A stretch of 17,347 bases of DNA from Candidatus Fermentibacteraceae bacterium (GCA_021162285.1 JAGGYZ010000322.1:1-17347); one strand, 5' to 3'. Numbered from the stretch's first letter, positions 1-6,780 are shown. The notes: generated from the letters alone by a model not told the origin. Translations and numbers: made by a program.

Positions 1-542
1 ATGAGCGAATCAAACAGACAAACACTGACAAACCTCTCCATTTCCGCGAGTCTCCCAGTCTTCTGCTTAACTACTTTCAGAATTGTTTCGCAGCTGAAAG
101 GTGCTGTATCAAGAAAGTGGTAAAGATTGTGAAGCACCTCCAGCTTTCCGGGTGATATAAAATTCCTTGTTGCAAATGTAATCAAGCCATGAAAATTGAT
201 AAGATGGTATTCAGGGATAATGAGACCAAGAGAATCCGCGATCTGATTGCTTAAATACTCTACCGCAGGCAGCTCCAGATAGTCTTTCTGCTGCACTTTC
301 ATTATGTAGACAGAATCCCCCAGTTCCGCTGAGTATTTCCTGAACTTTCCCTGGAAAAAGCTTGAAGTTACATCCCTGCTGTCCTTGCTGGCGGAGCCTG
401 CTTCACTGCCTGTAGTTTTTATGGAAATGCTTTTGAATTCAAGAGGTTTCTCCGTGTTGAACCAGCGGCAGAAACAACTGGAATGCAGACCGTAGTGAGC
501 TTCTTTTGAACTTACCGGTTTCCCACAATAAAAACAGACCAC
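1..542 (-). CDS. HipT/HipA-like Ser/Thr kinase (second copy), 3' part beyond the window
   Basis: This is the first 180 codons of a protein related to the HipA toxin-kinase family; the rest lies left of position 1. The GTG start (542-540) follows a GGGAGG SD by 6 nt, and an in-frame TGA sits two codons upstream, so no longer start is possible. Residues 3-23 hold CFYCGKP...HSSC, a CxxC/HxxC zinc-knuckle-like motif also present in the kinase at 2740-3654. Around residues 59-70, TSSFFQGKFRKY aligns with the HipA gly-rich loop (SISGAQPKLSV in the neighbour), with TSS in place of SIS. YIMKV (79-83) would carry the ATP-binding lysine, followed by a helix rich in E/L and SLGLIIPEYHLI (104-115), as in HipA. 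The usual RFDR strand is altered to TFATRNF. Like HipT it lacks the HipA N-subdomain 1. The catalytic Asp region is outside the window, so activity cannot be judged. No HTH antitoxin gene is visible upstream. Family assignment is fairly sure, role uncertain. Confidence 0.75.
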   Translation of the reverse strand, partial: MVCFYCGKPVSSKEAHYGLHSSCFCRWFNTEKPLEFKSISIKTTGSEAGSASKDSRDVTSSFFQGKFRKYSAELGDSVYIMKVQQKDYLELPAVEYLSNQIADSLGLIIPEYHLINFHGLITFATRNFISPGKLEVLHNLYHFLDTAPFSCETILKVVKQKTGRLAEMERFVSVCLFDSL

Positions 543-564
543 TGGTCACCTCCCTGTCGCACAA

Positions 565-593
565 AGAATAAGTATCCATTTTAGTGTTGTCAA
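565..593 (-). promoter_or_regulatory. Sigma-70-type promoter of the HipT-like gene
   Basis: On the minus strand a perfect -35 TTGACA (593-588) is followed by a 17-nt spacer and a -10 TATTCT (570-565). The predicted transcript would begin near 558, giving a leader of about 16 nt that contains the GGGAGG SD. The -35 lies inside the first of two tandem repeats, so the promoter is probably controlled by the protein that binds them. Confidence 0.7.
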
Positions 594-608
594 GTCTATA
601 CACTAAAA
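579..608. promoter_or_regulatory. Putative operator copy 1, overlapping the -35 box
   Basis: The core at 583-604 reads AGTGTTG, five variable bases, then TCTATACACT. With flanking bases it is a dyad with perfect 9-bp arms, TTTTAGTGT (579-587) and ACACTAAAA (600-608), around a 12-bp centre. It covers the -35 hexamer of the HipT-like gene promoter. A second copy starts 27 bp away at 610. Symmetry, repetition and position fit a binding site for a dimeric Xre/HipB-type repressor. The binding protein is not identified. Confidence 0.65.
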
Positions 609-633
609 AAGTGTTGCTATCTCTATACACTTT
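608..633. promoter_or_regulatory. Putative operator copy 2, upstream of the -35 box
   Basis: The core at 610-631 matches copy 1 at 18 of 22 positions (AGTGTTG, five variable bases, TCTATACACT). Its dyad arms are AAAGTGT (608-614) and ACACTTT (627-633), 7 bp, again with a 12-bp centre. The 27-bp centre-to-centre spacing is about 2.6 helical turns. Confidence 0.6.
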
Positions 634-680
634 ATTAGGGTGAAGTCTTTATCATGCAGGTAAAAAACCGGCAGCTCTGA

Positions 681-2408
681 TTACCTTAGCAGGGTGAACA
701 TGCGCTGTGTTACCTCTTCAGGTGTGCTCAGTCTGCAGATATAGATGCCTGACGGCGTGTTACAACTGTTCCCGTCCCATGTGATACTGTGTGTTTCACT
801 GCAAAGGGTAACTTCACCGGCATTCCCTATGATCCTTCCAGACAAGTCCAGTATTGTGAGTTCCCCTGTGTTTCCCACTGCACCGGAGTAGCTGATGGTC
901 AACAGGTCCGTACAGGGGTTGGGGCTGCATTCCAGTGCCAGGGTACTGCCTGTTTCTCCTGAGCTGCCCTCTATGCCGCTGATGCCATCACCTTCAATCG
1001 CGTAGATGTACTGGTTTGCGGCAATATCTGTGTAGGTTTCCACAAGACCGCTGGGCCAGTTGATGGTAAGTGTCTGGATAGACGGGGAATCGTACAGTCC
1101 GAACTCTATTGGAAGGCTGTGGTAGTCGTGATAACCCTCTCCCCCTCCTACTGTTCTTGTGAGGGTAAGAGAACCGAGATCAGCTGTTACAAGAGCACCG
1201 ATGGCATTGCGGTTGGAGGTGGTTCCCTCCAGTTCAACGGTAACATAATTCGCAGGCATTGTCTCACTCATGTCATTTCTGTACAGCACATACTTGTCTA
1301 TGTGGCCCACCGCAAAAAGGTCGATGTCTCCATCCAGATTCCAGTCACCGAATGCAATACCGAAGTAATCACCGATGAACTCACCGGAAAGACCCAGGCT
1401 CGCTCCTACTTCAGTGAAAGTACCGTTGCCGTTGTTCCTGTACATGATGTTACTTATCTCGTAGAAATCATGGTGGGAGGAAAAGATATCCAGCCATCCG
1501 TCGTTGTTGTAGTCGACAAATGCTGATGTTCTCGTATCATCGTAGCCCAGAACCCCTGCTGCCGTGGTAACATCTGTGAATGTTCCGTCTCCGTTGTTCT
1601 CGAAAAGAATGCACCCCGGGTAAGAATTGTTACCAAGGTAGAGATCAACCCATCCGTCGTTGTTGTAATCACCGGAAGTAGTACCGCTGGTGCCATTGTT
1701 GTAGGTAACGCCGGCTGCTGCTGTAACATTGGTAAATGATGTACCGTCATTCCTCAGCAGAGCATTGGCGCCGCTACCGTAGGTGCCAAGATAGATGTCC
1801 GGGTCGCCATCCTTGTCGTAATCCAGACATGACCCGTTCCACCAGCTGCCTGAACCGGCAGCCTGTGCTGTGAATGTACCGATGCCGGAATTGTAAAGAA
1901 CGCTGCATCCTGAGCTGGTCAACGAAAGAATATCAAGGGCACCGTCATTGTTGAAATCAGCCATTGAAACCGGAGAACCCGTTAAGCCGCTGCCTGAAGT
2001 GATGTTTGTGAATGTGGTTCCATCTGTGTTTTTGTAAAGTTTCTGGGAGCTGCCTGTGTCAAGAATCAGGTCGGTGTAGTCGTCTCCTGTTACCTCGCCC
2101 CACAGAACACGGGAGGCTCCATTACCTGCCAGACCTGCTGAGGAGGTGATGTTTGTGAACTGCGTAATGTCATTTCTGTACAGCCAGAAGCCATCTCCCC
2201 CCTGGTTGGAAAAGGCCACATCGATATCACCGTCATTATCGATATCACACCATGCAACCGAATGGCCAAGCCCTGTCTGACCGGAGATCCCCATTGCAGC
2301 TGTTACATCTGTGAACTCCTGTACTCCTGCAAAACCTGCTGTTGAAAAAAGAACTGCACAGCCGGAAAGTATGGCTGAAAATATTGATCTCTTTGTTTCC
2401 GTCCTCAT
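681..2408 (-). CDS. Secreted FG-GAP/VCBS beta-propeller with ASPIC/UnbV and T9SS-type sorting domain
   Basis: A 575-aa exported protein. Residues 1-28 form a Sec signal peptide (basic start, hydrophobic core, ending GFAG). Residues 30-380 contain seven repeats with calcium-loop motifs, for example DIDNDGDID (55-63), DFNNDGALD (151-159), DYDKDGDPD (196-204), DYNNDGWVD (247-255), DYNNDGWLD (299-307) and DWNLDGDID (355-363), with a degenerate second copy at about 105-113. This fits a seven-bladed integrin-like propeller. Residues 399-470 match ASPIC/UnbV (NAIGA, INWPSG). Residues 493-575 resemble a type A C-terminal sorting domain (SPNPCTD, TILDLSGR, SGIYICRL), which in FCB bacteria directs T9SS export and cell-surface anchoring. 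The ATG has a GGGGG SD. The likely role is surface adhesion or polymer binding, but the ligand is unknown. It lies downstream of hipB on the same strand without an evident terminator. Confidence 0.85.
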   Translation of the reverse strand: MRTETKRSIFSAILSGCAVLFSTAGFAGVQEFTDVTAAMGISGQTGLGHSVAWCDIDNDGDIDVAFSNQGGDGFWLYRNDITQFTNITSSAGLAGNGASRVLWGEVTGDDYTDLILDTGSSQKLYKNTDGTTFTNITSGSGLTGSPVSMADFNNDGALDILSLTSSGCSVLYNSGIGTFTAQAAGSGSWWNGSCLDYDKDGDPDIYLGTYGSGANALLRNDGTSFTNVTAAAGVTYNNGTSGTTSGDYNNDGWVDLYLGNNSYPGCILFENNGDGTFTDVTTAAGVLGYDDTRTSAFVDYNNDGWLDIFSSHHDFYEISNIMYRNNGNGTFTEVGASLGLSGEFIGDYFGIAFGDWNLDGDIDLFAVGHIDKYVLYRNDMSETMPANYVTVELEGTTSNRNAIGALVTADLGSLTLTRTVGGGEGYHDYHSLPIEFGLYDSPSIQTLTINWPSGLVETYTDIAANQYIYAIEGDGISGIEGSSGETGSTLALECSPNPCTDLLTISYSGAVGNTGELTILDLSGRIIGNAGEVTLCSETHSITWDGNSCNTPSGIYICRLSTPEEVTQRMFTLLR

Positions 2409-2469
2409 TTTACACCCCCTTCAATTTCTTTGTATTCCCTGTTCCTCAATGCTAAAGAATAGCACAGTT

Positions 2470-2503
2470 GCTGCAGCAGGAAAAGCATGCCCTGCTGTGC
2501 AGC
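2470..2503. other. Stem-loop between hipB and the propeller gene
   Basis: GCTGCAGCAGG (2470-2480) pairs with CCTGCTGTGCAGC (2491-2503): 11 bp with a 2-nt bulge and a 10-nt loop. It sits after the hipB stop on the minus strand. No T-run follows, so it is not a clear intrinsic terminator; it may be an RNA-stability or partial attenuation element. Confidence 0.4.
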
Positions 2504-2515
2504 CATGTAACCTGT

Positions 2516-2743
2516 TTACGCTTCAGACACTTCGTCACTGAACGGAACTGCAGCCAGTTCATAGTTGAAGAGAGCGAGAATTCTGTTAACCTTATCAACA
2601 CGCATTGTGGTACCACCCTGCTCTATCTTCCGAACAAGAGCAAGCCCCACTCCCGAGTATTCGGCAAGCTGCTGCTGTGTAATTCCCGCCTTCTTCCTCA
2701 GATGCTTTACCGTTGAAGACAGATCTCCCGATTTGCTGCTCAT
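2516..2743 (-). CDS. hipB: HipB-like Xre/Cro HTH antitoxin/repressor
   Basis: A 75-aa protein with one Xre-family helix-turn-helix at about residues 11-62: TVKHLRKKAGITQQQLAEYSG, then ALVRKIEQGGTTMRVDKVNRILALFNY. HipB proteins bind operators upstream of hip operons and associate with the kinase. The ATG (2743-2741) overlaps the hipT stop in ATGA and has a strong GGAGGAG SD. It is the last gene of hipS-hipT-hipB, whereas in the described E. coli O127 system hipB comes first. The protein ends soon after the HTH in an acidic tail (SDEVSEA). Confidence 0.85.
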   Translation of the reverse strand: MSSKSGDLSSTVKHLRKKAGITQQQLAEYSGVGLALVRKIEQGGTTMRVDKVNRILALFNYELAAVPFSDEVSEA

Positions 2744-3654
2744 ATTTCTCCTCCAAGGGTAGAAGCTCTTTCTTCTATAAGTTGCGTCAGGGCAATCTTC
2801 ATTTCTTCACTGAATTCCGCAGCTTTGATCAGCTCCTTAAACTCTGGTAGTTTTTTCAGTAGACAGCTGATATGCTTCTTAACAGTCTCAGGAAGGATTT
2901 TCAGATTATTCCCCAGTGCTTTGAAGTCTTTCAGTCTGAGTTTTGTCAGCTTGCCGTTTACGGGTATTGCAGACTGTGTTTCCCCCGGGATAAGAAGAGA
3001 AGATGAGACAAGATCGTAGGCAGGCGCGAGAACAGTTCTCTGCCTGCGATACAAAAAACTGTAGTTCTTCAAATGTGCGTCACCGTTACCTGCAAGAAAA
3101 TTGAAAACAACAAGTTTAAAGAACTTCTGTTCTTCAATTTTTGGAAAGGTCGTTACTGTTTTGATCAGCTTTCCGCAGAACTCTGCAGACTTCCTGTACT
3201 TCATATCCCGTGGAATACCTCCTGCCTGACAGAAGTCTTCCACATGTACTCTGTGTGCACTTCCTGCACGGTCAAACCTTTTAACAATGTAGAAAGTATC
3301 TCCCCGCCCGTTTGTGAGCAAACCGTGGGGAGGTATTTCTATCCCTGCAGCGCCGGCAAGAGACATTATCAGATTCTCGTTCTGCGGCATTTCCCGCCAC
3401 TGCGGAACCGGTGGTTTTAATATGTGTGTTCCATTTTTCGCAGCGGGAACAATACTTCCGCCTTCAACTCTTACTGAAAGCTTTGGCTGTGCCCCTGAAA
3501 TGGAGAGCCTGCCCGCTGATTCAAGAGCGAGCTCTGCTACATTGTTTTTAAATATCCCTGAGATGTCTGGAATTTCAGGAACACCAAACAGCTTTCTAAG
3601 ACAGGTCGGGTGCCACCCGGGGGATGGTTTTCCGCAGCCGGGGCAGGCCTTCAT
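2740..3654 (-). CDS. hipT: HipT kinase (HipA-family Ser/Thr kinase core lacking N-subdomain 1)
   Basis: A 304-aa kinase from the ATG at 3654, which overlaps the hipS stop (ATGA) and has an AAGGA SD 7 nt upstream; an in-frame GTG at 3672 would add six residues. Residues 4-18 hold CPGC...HPTC, a zinc-knuckle-like motif. SISGAQPKLSV at 51-61 matches the HipA/HipT gly-rich loop; in HipT of E. coli O127 both serines of this motif are autophosphorylation sites. HILKPP (77-82) supplies the ATP-binding Lys, followed by NEN and KRFDR (125-129). The catalytic loop NGDAHLKN (190-197) and the metal-binding AYDLVSS (212-218) are intact, so the kinase should be active. HipT of E. coli phosphorylates tryptophanyl-tRNA synthetase; the target here is unknown. 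HipS and HipB flank it in one operon. Confidence 0.88.
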   Translation of the reverse strand: MKACPGCGKPSPGWHPTCLRKLFGVPEIPDISGIFKNNVAELALESAGRLSISGAQPKLSVRVEGGSIVPAAKNGTHILKPPVPQWREMPQNENLIMSLAGAAGIEIPPHGLLTNGRGDTFYIVKRFDRAGSAHRVHVEDFCQAGGIPRDMKYRKSAEFCGKLIKTVTTFPKIEEQKFFKLVVFNFLAGNGDAHLKNYSFLYRRQRTVLAPAYDLVSSSLLIPGETQSAIPVNGKLTKLRLKDFKALGNNLKILPETVKKHISCLLKKLPEFKELIKAAEFSEEMKIALTQLIEERASTLGGEI

Positions 3655-3971
3655 GCTTCTTTCCTTATCCACACTGCTCCGATACAGTCACTGCAGCTGG
3701 ATGCCAGTATTCCAAACCAGTCATCGTTATCCAGCTTCATTTTGCGGCAGACGATATCATTGTACCAGCCTTCAGGCAGCAGACCCTGAAAAAAAGGAAA
3801 AAGGAATTCTGAATGAAATGTCTCATTCTTGAATGGAAGTGAAGCGGACACAGGAGAACCTTTTTTCATGTACTCGCTGTCATAGGAAAAGTAGTACCCG
3901 GATACATCTCTTCTGAGAGTTCCTGCCCTCTTCCTGCCAAACATAACCGTGAGTTCTTTCAGAGATTTCAA
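3651..3971 (-). CDS. hipS: HipS-like protein (detached HipA N-subdomain 1)
   Basis: A 106-aa protein matching the HipA N-subdomain 1: a beta strand LTVMFGRKRAGTLRR, then a FSYDSEYM turn, PVSASLPF, HSEFLFPFFQGLLPEGW and GAVWI near the end. In HipBST systems this domain is a separate protein, and HipS rather than HipB neutralises the HipT kinase. The best start is TTG at 3971 after a purine-rich but weak SD; the next in-frame ATG (3944) would cut into the first strand. TAA lies upstream in frame, so no earlier start exists. The stop overlaps the hipT ATG. It is the first gene of the operon. Confidence 0.8.
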   Translation of the reverse strand: MKSLKELTVMFGRKRAGTLRRDVSGYYFSYDSEYMKKGSPVSASLPFKNETFHSEFLFPFFQGLLPEGWYNDIVCRKMKLDNDDWFGILASSCSDCIGAVWIRKEA

Positions 3972-4396
3972 GTTCTTTCTCTTTCTTTTTATATCTTAGA
4001 TAATATACTCTAGTGGGGTTACCGGGGCAATGTTTGAAGTTATCTCAATATCGCTCCATATTTATATTATATACAGTATAGTTATTTGTTAGAGTCTCAA
4101 AAACATCAGACTCGACACTCTACTCAATACTGTAACTATATTGATATCGATATAATTAACGAACAAAGAAAGGAAATTTGCAACGAAAAAGCTGTTTAAC
4201 ACAGGCACCTTCAGGAGGGAAAAGAGGCTGAATAATTCTGGAGCTGGAGCATGACCTGCAAAAGGCTAAACACAAGACAATGACGCATATCAGCATAAAT
4301 ACCGGAGCAAGATGTACCATTGATTATCAGACAAAGTTCCTTATGATAGTCTGTACACATGAGTTTGACTGCCTGACTATTGATAAGGAGTATTCC
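3972..4396. other. AT-rich intergenic control region between hip operon and lipoprotein gene
   Basis: This stretch of 425 bp has no convincing gene. It contains the hip promoter, a perfect 6-bp inverted repeat GAGTCT/AGACTC (4092-4097 and 4108-4113, 10-bp loop), an 8-bp inverted pair TACAGTAT (4072-4079) and ATACTGTA (4127-4134), and the palindrome ATATCGATAT (4144-4153). These are candidates for HipB operator half-sites and for the promoter of the rightward genes, but none matches the AGTGT-type repeats at 579-633. An ATG-started reading frame from 4280 continues into the lipoprotein gene but lacks an SD and is not used as the start. Confidence 0.4.
4002..4030 (-). promoter_or_regulatory. 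Predicted promoter of the hipS-hipT-hipB operon
   Basis: On the minus strand TTGCCC (4030-4025) and TATATT (4007-4002) are separated by 17 nt; they match the sigma-70 consensus at 4/6 and 5/6. Transcription would start near 3995, about 24 nt before the hipS TTG. Confidence 0.45.
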
Positions 4397-5038
4397 TTGA
4401 GAATTCTTGTAACAGCGTTTGTTGTTTCGGCACTGCTTCTTGTGGCTGCCTGTGGCAACAGTACATCCGGACCCTCCAGCAGCGAAAACTGGTTTCCTCT
4501 TACAGTGGGTAACTGGTGGCTTTACGAGGTTGATGGTACTGAGATTTCAGAAGTAGACACCCTTACCTTCTCAGGCACGGTAATTAAGAGAATTACCTCT
4601 CTTCAGGATCATGAAGACGGCTTCCAGGTGTATGAACTCCTCTCCATATCAAACATTACTACTGCATACCCGGATACCGCACTCACAAGAACTGACACTT
4701 CCTCGGTTTACCTTCAGCAGACTGCCGAAGAACTCAATAAATACAGCAGTATCACTTCTTCCGAGTATTTTGTCACCATGATCAAATTCCCCGTAACCCT
4801 GGGTGAAACATGGCTTTCGCCGGACAGCTTTCCTGGCGGGTTTGAAGTTACAGGCTTCGATGAATTTATCTACGTACCAGCGGGAGGATTCAGCAACTGT
4901 GCTGTAATATCCGAAACCTTCTCCCCGCTGTTTGTTTTAGAGCGCAGCTATCACGAAGGTACGGGAATGATAAAATTTCATGTATCCAGCCCATACTATT
5001 CCGGAACACAATCCCTTCAGAGTTACAATGTTCAGTAA
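4397..5038 (+). CDS. Exported lipoprotein, tandem paralogue 1 (unknown function)
   Basis: A 213-aa predicted lipoprotein: residues 2-19 are LRILVTAFVVSALLLVAAC-like with the lipobox LVAAC and Cys19. The TTG start at 4397 follows AAGGAG by 6 nt and puts the signal at the N-terminus; a longer frame from the ATG at 4280 would bury it. The mature part begins ENWFPLTVGNWWLYEVDG, a motif shared with the next gene, and continues as a beta-rich domain (HEDGFQVYE, FSNCAVI, GTGMIKF, ending SYNVQ). No catalytic motif is visible. It is probably surface- or periplasm-anchored. It forms a pair with the gene at 5176. Confidence 0.8.
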   Translation: MRILVTAFVVSALLLVAACGNSTSGPSSSENWFPLTVGNWWLYEVDGTEISEVDTLTFSGTVIKRITSLQDHEDGFQVYELLSISNITTAYPDTALTRTDTSSVYLQQTAEELNKYSSITSSEYFVTMIKFPVTLGETWLSPDSFPGGFEVTGFDEFIYVPAGGFSNCAVISETFSPLFVLERSYHEGTGMIKFHVSSPYYSGTQSLQSYNVQ

Positions 5039-5175
5039 TAAAGAACTACAGGAAGGCAGCATCATAGACTACCTTCCAGCGTACTACTGGAATTCAGAAT
5101 GCTCCGTGTTCTTGTACAGTTCCATCAACACAAACCGCAGCTTCACCATGAAGCGGAAGTAAGAAAGGAAATATC

Positions 5176-5805
5176 TTGAGAGATCGTACCGCATTTACAA
5201 CCGTTTTCATTCTGTTTGCCCTGGTGTCCAATGTGCTGGCAGACGCGGAAGACTCTGCAGACTGGTTCCCCCTGGCAGTGGGCAACAGCTGGCTTTACGA
5301 TATGGAAGGCTTCTCAGTGACAGACAACGACACTACTTTCTATACTGGAACCAGGTTGTGTGAGATCACCGATCTTCTTACCCATGAAGATGGCTTCCCT
5401 GTTTATGAAATGCGTACCATCTGCGTTACACCTGTGGATCCGGATGCTGCAGAGTCATCTGCTGATACTACCTTTGAATATTTAAGAAATACCGCCACAG
5501 AACTCAGATGCTATATCTCTCCCTCTCTTGATATGTATGATGTCTGGATCTCTTTTTCTATGATGAACAGTGAAATGGAAATGAGGCTGGAGAGCTCGGC
5601 ACCAATGGGCATAAGACTTGAACCAGCGGTTGTTTTACCTGCAGGTAGTTTCAGTGACTGTTCTGTAGTTGTTTATCCCGCTGGTTATAATGGCAGTGGT
5701 ACAGAAGAATTGTACTTTCACCGGGGTACAGGGCTGATAAAAACAGTGCACTCCGTCGAATCTTATCACATAACAGAATCACTGCTCAACTTTGATGTTC
5801 AATAA
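5176..5805 (+). CDS. Sec-secreted paralogue 2 of the preceding lipoprotein (unknown function)
   Basis: A 209-aa protein with a signal peptide (FTTVFILFALVSNVLADA, cleavage near residue 22-24) but no lipobox cysteine. The mature region repeats the pattern of the upstream protein: DWFPLAVGNSWLYDMEG, HEDGFPVYEM, LPAGSFSDCSVVV, HRGTGLIKT and a terminal FDVQ. The TTG start (5176) has an AAAGGA SD 6 nt upstream. It follows paralogue 1 by 137 bp on the same strand. The pair looks like a tandem duplication in which one product stays lipid-anchored and the other is released. Function unknown. Confidence 0.78.
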   Translation: MRDRTAFTTVFILFALVSNVLADAEDSADWFPLAVGNSWLYDMEGFSVTDNDTTFYTGTRLCEITDLLTHEDGFPVYEMRTICVTPVDPDAAESSADTTFEYLRNTATELRCYISPSLDMYDVWISFSMMNSEMEMRLESSAPMGIRLEPAVVLPAGSFSDCSVVVYPAGYNGSGTEELYFHRGTGLIKTVHSVESYHITESLLNFDVQ

Positions 5806-6160
5806 CAGTTTACCCTTACTGAACTGACCTCAGTCTAAAGCAGGCAGCTCAATCGTGAAGTGCAGGGGGTTACTGCCAGCTGTGCTATCCTCTTCTTCCT
5901 GTGGTCAACTTTCTCTTTCAGGTCGGGAACATCCTCTTTTTACATGTAGTACAATACACGGGCAACTCAGAGAGTTCGCTGGATTTTAAGAGACTATGCT
6001 CCGGCGGTACTACCCGGTTGCGAAATCCAGACCCCACGTCTTTGCCCCGGCTGACACCTCCTCAGTGGCGTGTAGAATGATGCCATGCCGGCTTCAAAGT
6101 ACAGGTTTCCCAAAGAGGGCAGTTCTGCTATCTTCAGTTTGCAAAACAGAAAGGATTACT
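5806..6160. other. Intergenic stretch without a convincing gene
   Basis: Reading frames here lack ribosome sites and recognisable domains. On the minus strand a short K/E/R-rich frame near 5880-5945 (reads KEDVPDLKEKVDHRKKRIAQLAV) looks protein-like but has no start or continuation, so it could be a gene remnant. A weak stem (GGCAG with CTGCC, about 30-nt loop) occurs around 5840-5880. No promoter matching both boxes was found. Confidence 0.3.
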
Positions 6161-6436
6161 TTGGAAACTGGGAAAGTTCTGCTCCTGCTGGCTTCGGTTT
6201 CGGCTCTTTCCGGATTGTACTGTATGGTTCGGATTGTGCGCTATCTCTCTTTAAAGGGAGAGAAGGTAAGCTATTTCCTGCTCCGGTTCAAGTGGTTCAA
6301 TTACATGTCGCGGTACAGAGAACTGAGCGTGAGAGAAACAGGAAGTGTTGGGAATTTTCACAAAGGCTACACGATAAGCATGCTGCTTGCACTTGTGTTT
6401 GCGATTGCTGGAACATTGTTACTTGAAGGACACTGA
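6161..6436 (+). CDS. Small two-helix membrane protein
   Basis: A 91-aa protein from TTG at 6161, with AAAGGA 5 nt upstream. Hydrophobic segments at about 5-23 (KVLLLLASVSALSGLYCMV) and 70-88 (YTISMLLALVFAIAGTLLL) are probable transmembrane helices, joined by a basic loop (FLLRFKWFNYMSRYRE). The positive loop suggests a cytoplasmic loop with both ends outside. The longer frame from 5996 would put unrelated Pro/Arg-rich sequence before the first helix and lacks an SD. No family recognised. It converges with the minus-strand pair ending at 6457. Confidence 0.6.
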   Translation: METGKVLLLLASVSALSGLYCMVRIVRYLSLKGEKVSYFLLRFKWFNYMSRYRELSVRETGSVGNFHKGYTISMLLALVFAIAGTLLLEGH

Positions 6437-6456
6437 CCTCCGCACTTCATTGTTTC

Positions 6457-6780
6457 TCACACAAAAGAACGCAGGGTGGTTAAAACTGCCGGGATGTTTA
6501 CCAGAACGGCATCAAGCCTGCTGCGCGCTTCTTCTCTTTTGTTCAGATAAACCTGCAGGTCTCCAGTGATTACCTGAAGCCTGCTAACCGCATCGTTCAA
6601 TCTGCTACCGGCTTCAGTCAGTTGCATCAGCACGAGCTTGTCTCTGAAGCAGGAAAGGGTTTTGTTTACTTCCCTTACATCTGATGCCTTTTCAGGATCT
6701 CCTTTGTTTATCAGCAGGATTTCAGCTCTTCTGAGATCCGCAATTATGCGGAAAAGGTAGTTCAGCAGTGCTTCCTTCAA
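6457..6780 (-). CDS. Small all-helical cytosolic protein, coupled to the lipoprotein gene
   Basis: A 107-aa protein with no signal and heptad-like Leu/Ile/Val spacing throughout (ALLNYLFRIIADLRRAEILLI, LVLMQLTEAGSRLNDAVSRLQVI), so it is likely helical bundle or coiled coil. The start is TTG (6780-6778), overlapping the upstream stop in TTGA; AAAGGA lies about 6 nt upstream, inside the end of the lipoprotein gene. The overlap implies translational coupling and a shared job. No family recognised. Confidence 0.6.
   Translation of the reverse strand: MKEALLNYLFRIIADLRRAEILLINKGDPEKASDVREVNKTLSCFRDKLVLMQLTEAGSRLNDAVSRLQVITGDLQVYLNKREEARSRLDAVLVNIPAVLTTLRSFV

Noticed and set aside
439..630. Minus-strand reading frame of 63 codons over the second kinase start
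   Set aside because: It crosses the promoter and operator repeats and runs out of frame with the HipA-like frame, which has the SD and recognisable motifs.
3654..3672. GTG start of hipT at 3672
   Set aside because: The ATG at 3654 has a better SD and forms an ATGA overlap identical in style to the hipT-hipB junction.
4280..4396. Longer start of the lipoprotein gene at ATG 4280
   Set aside because: It has no SD and would place a 39-residue hydrophilic stretch before the lipoprotein signal.
5880..5945. Short Lys/Glu/Arg-rich minus-strand peptide in the 5806-6160 gap
   Set aside because: No start codon with SD and no continuation; possible relic but too short to call.
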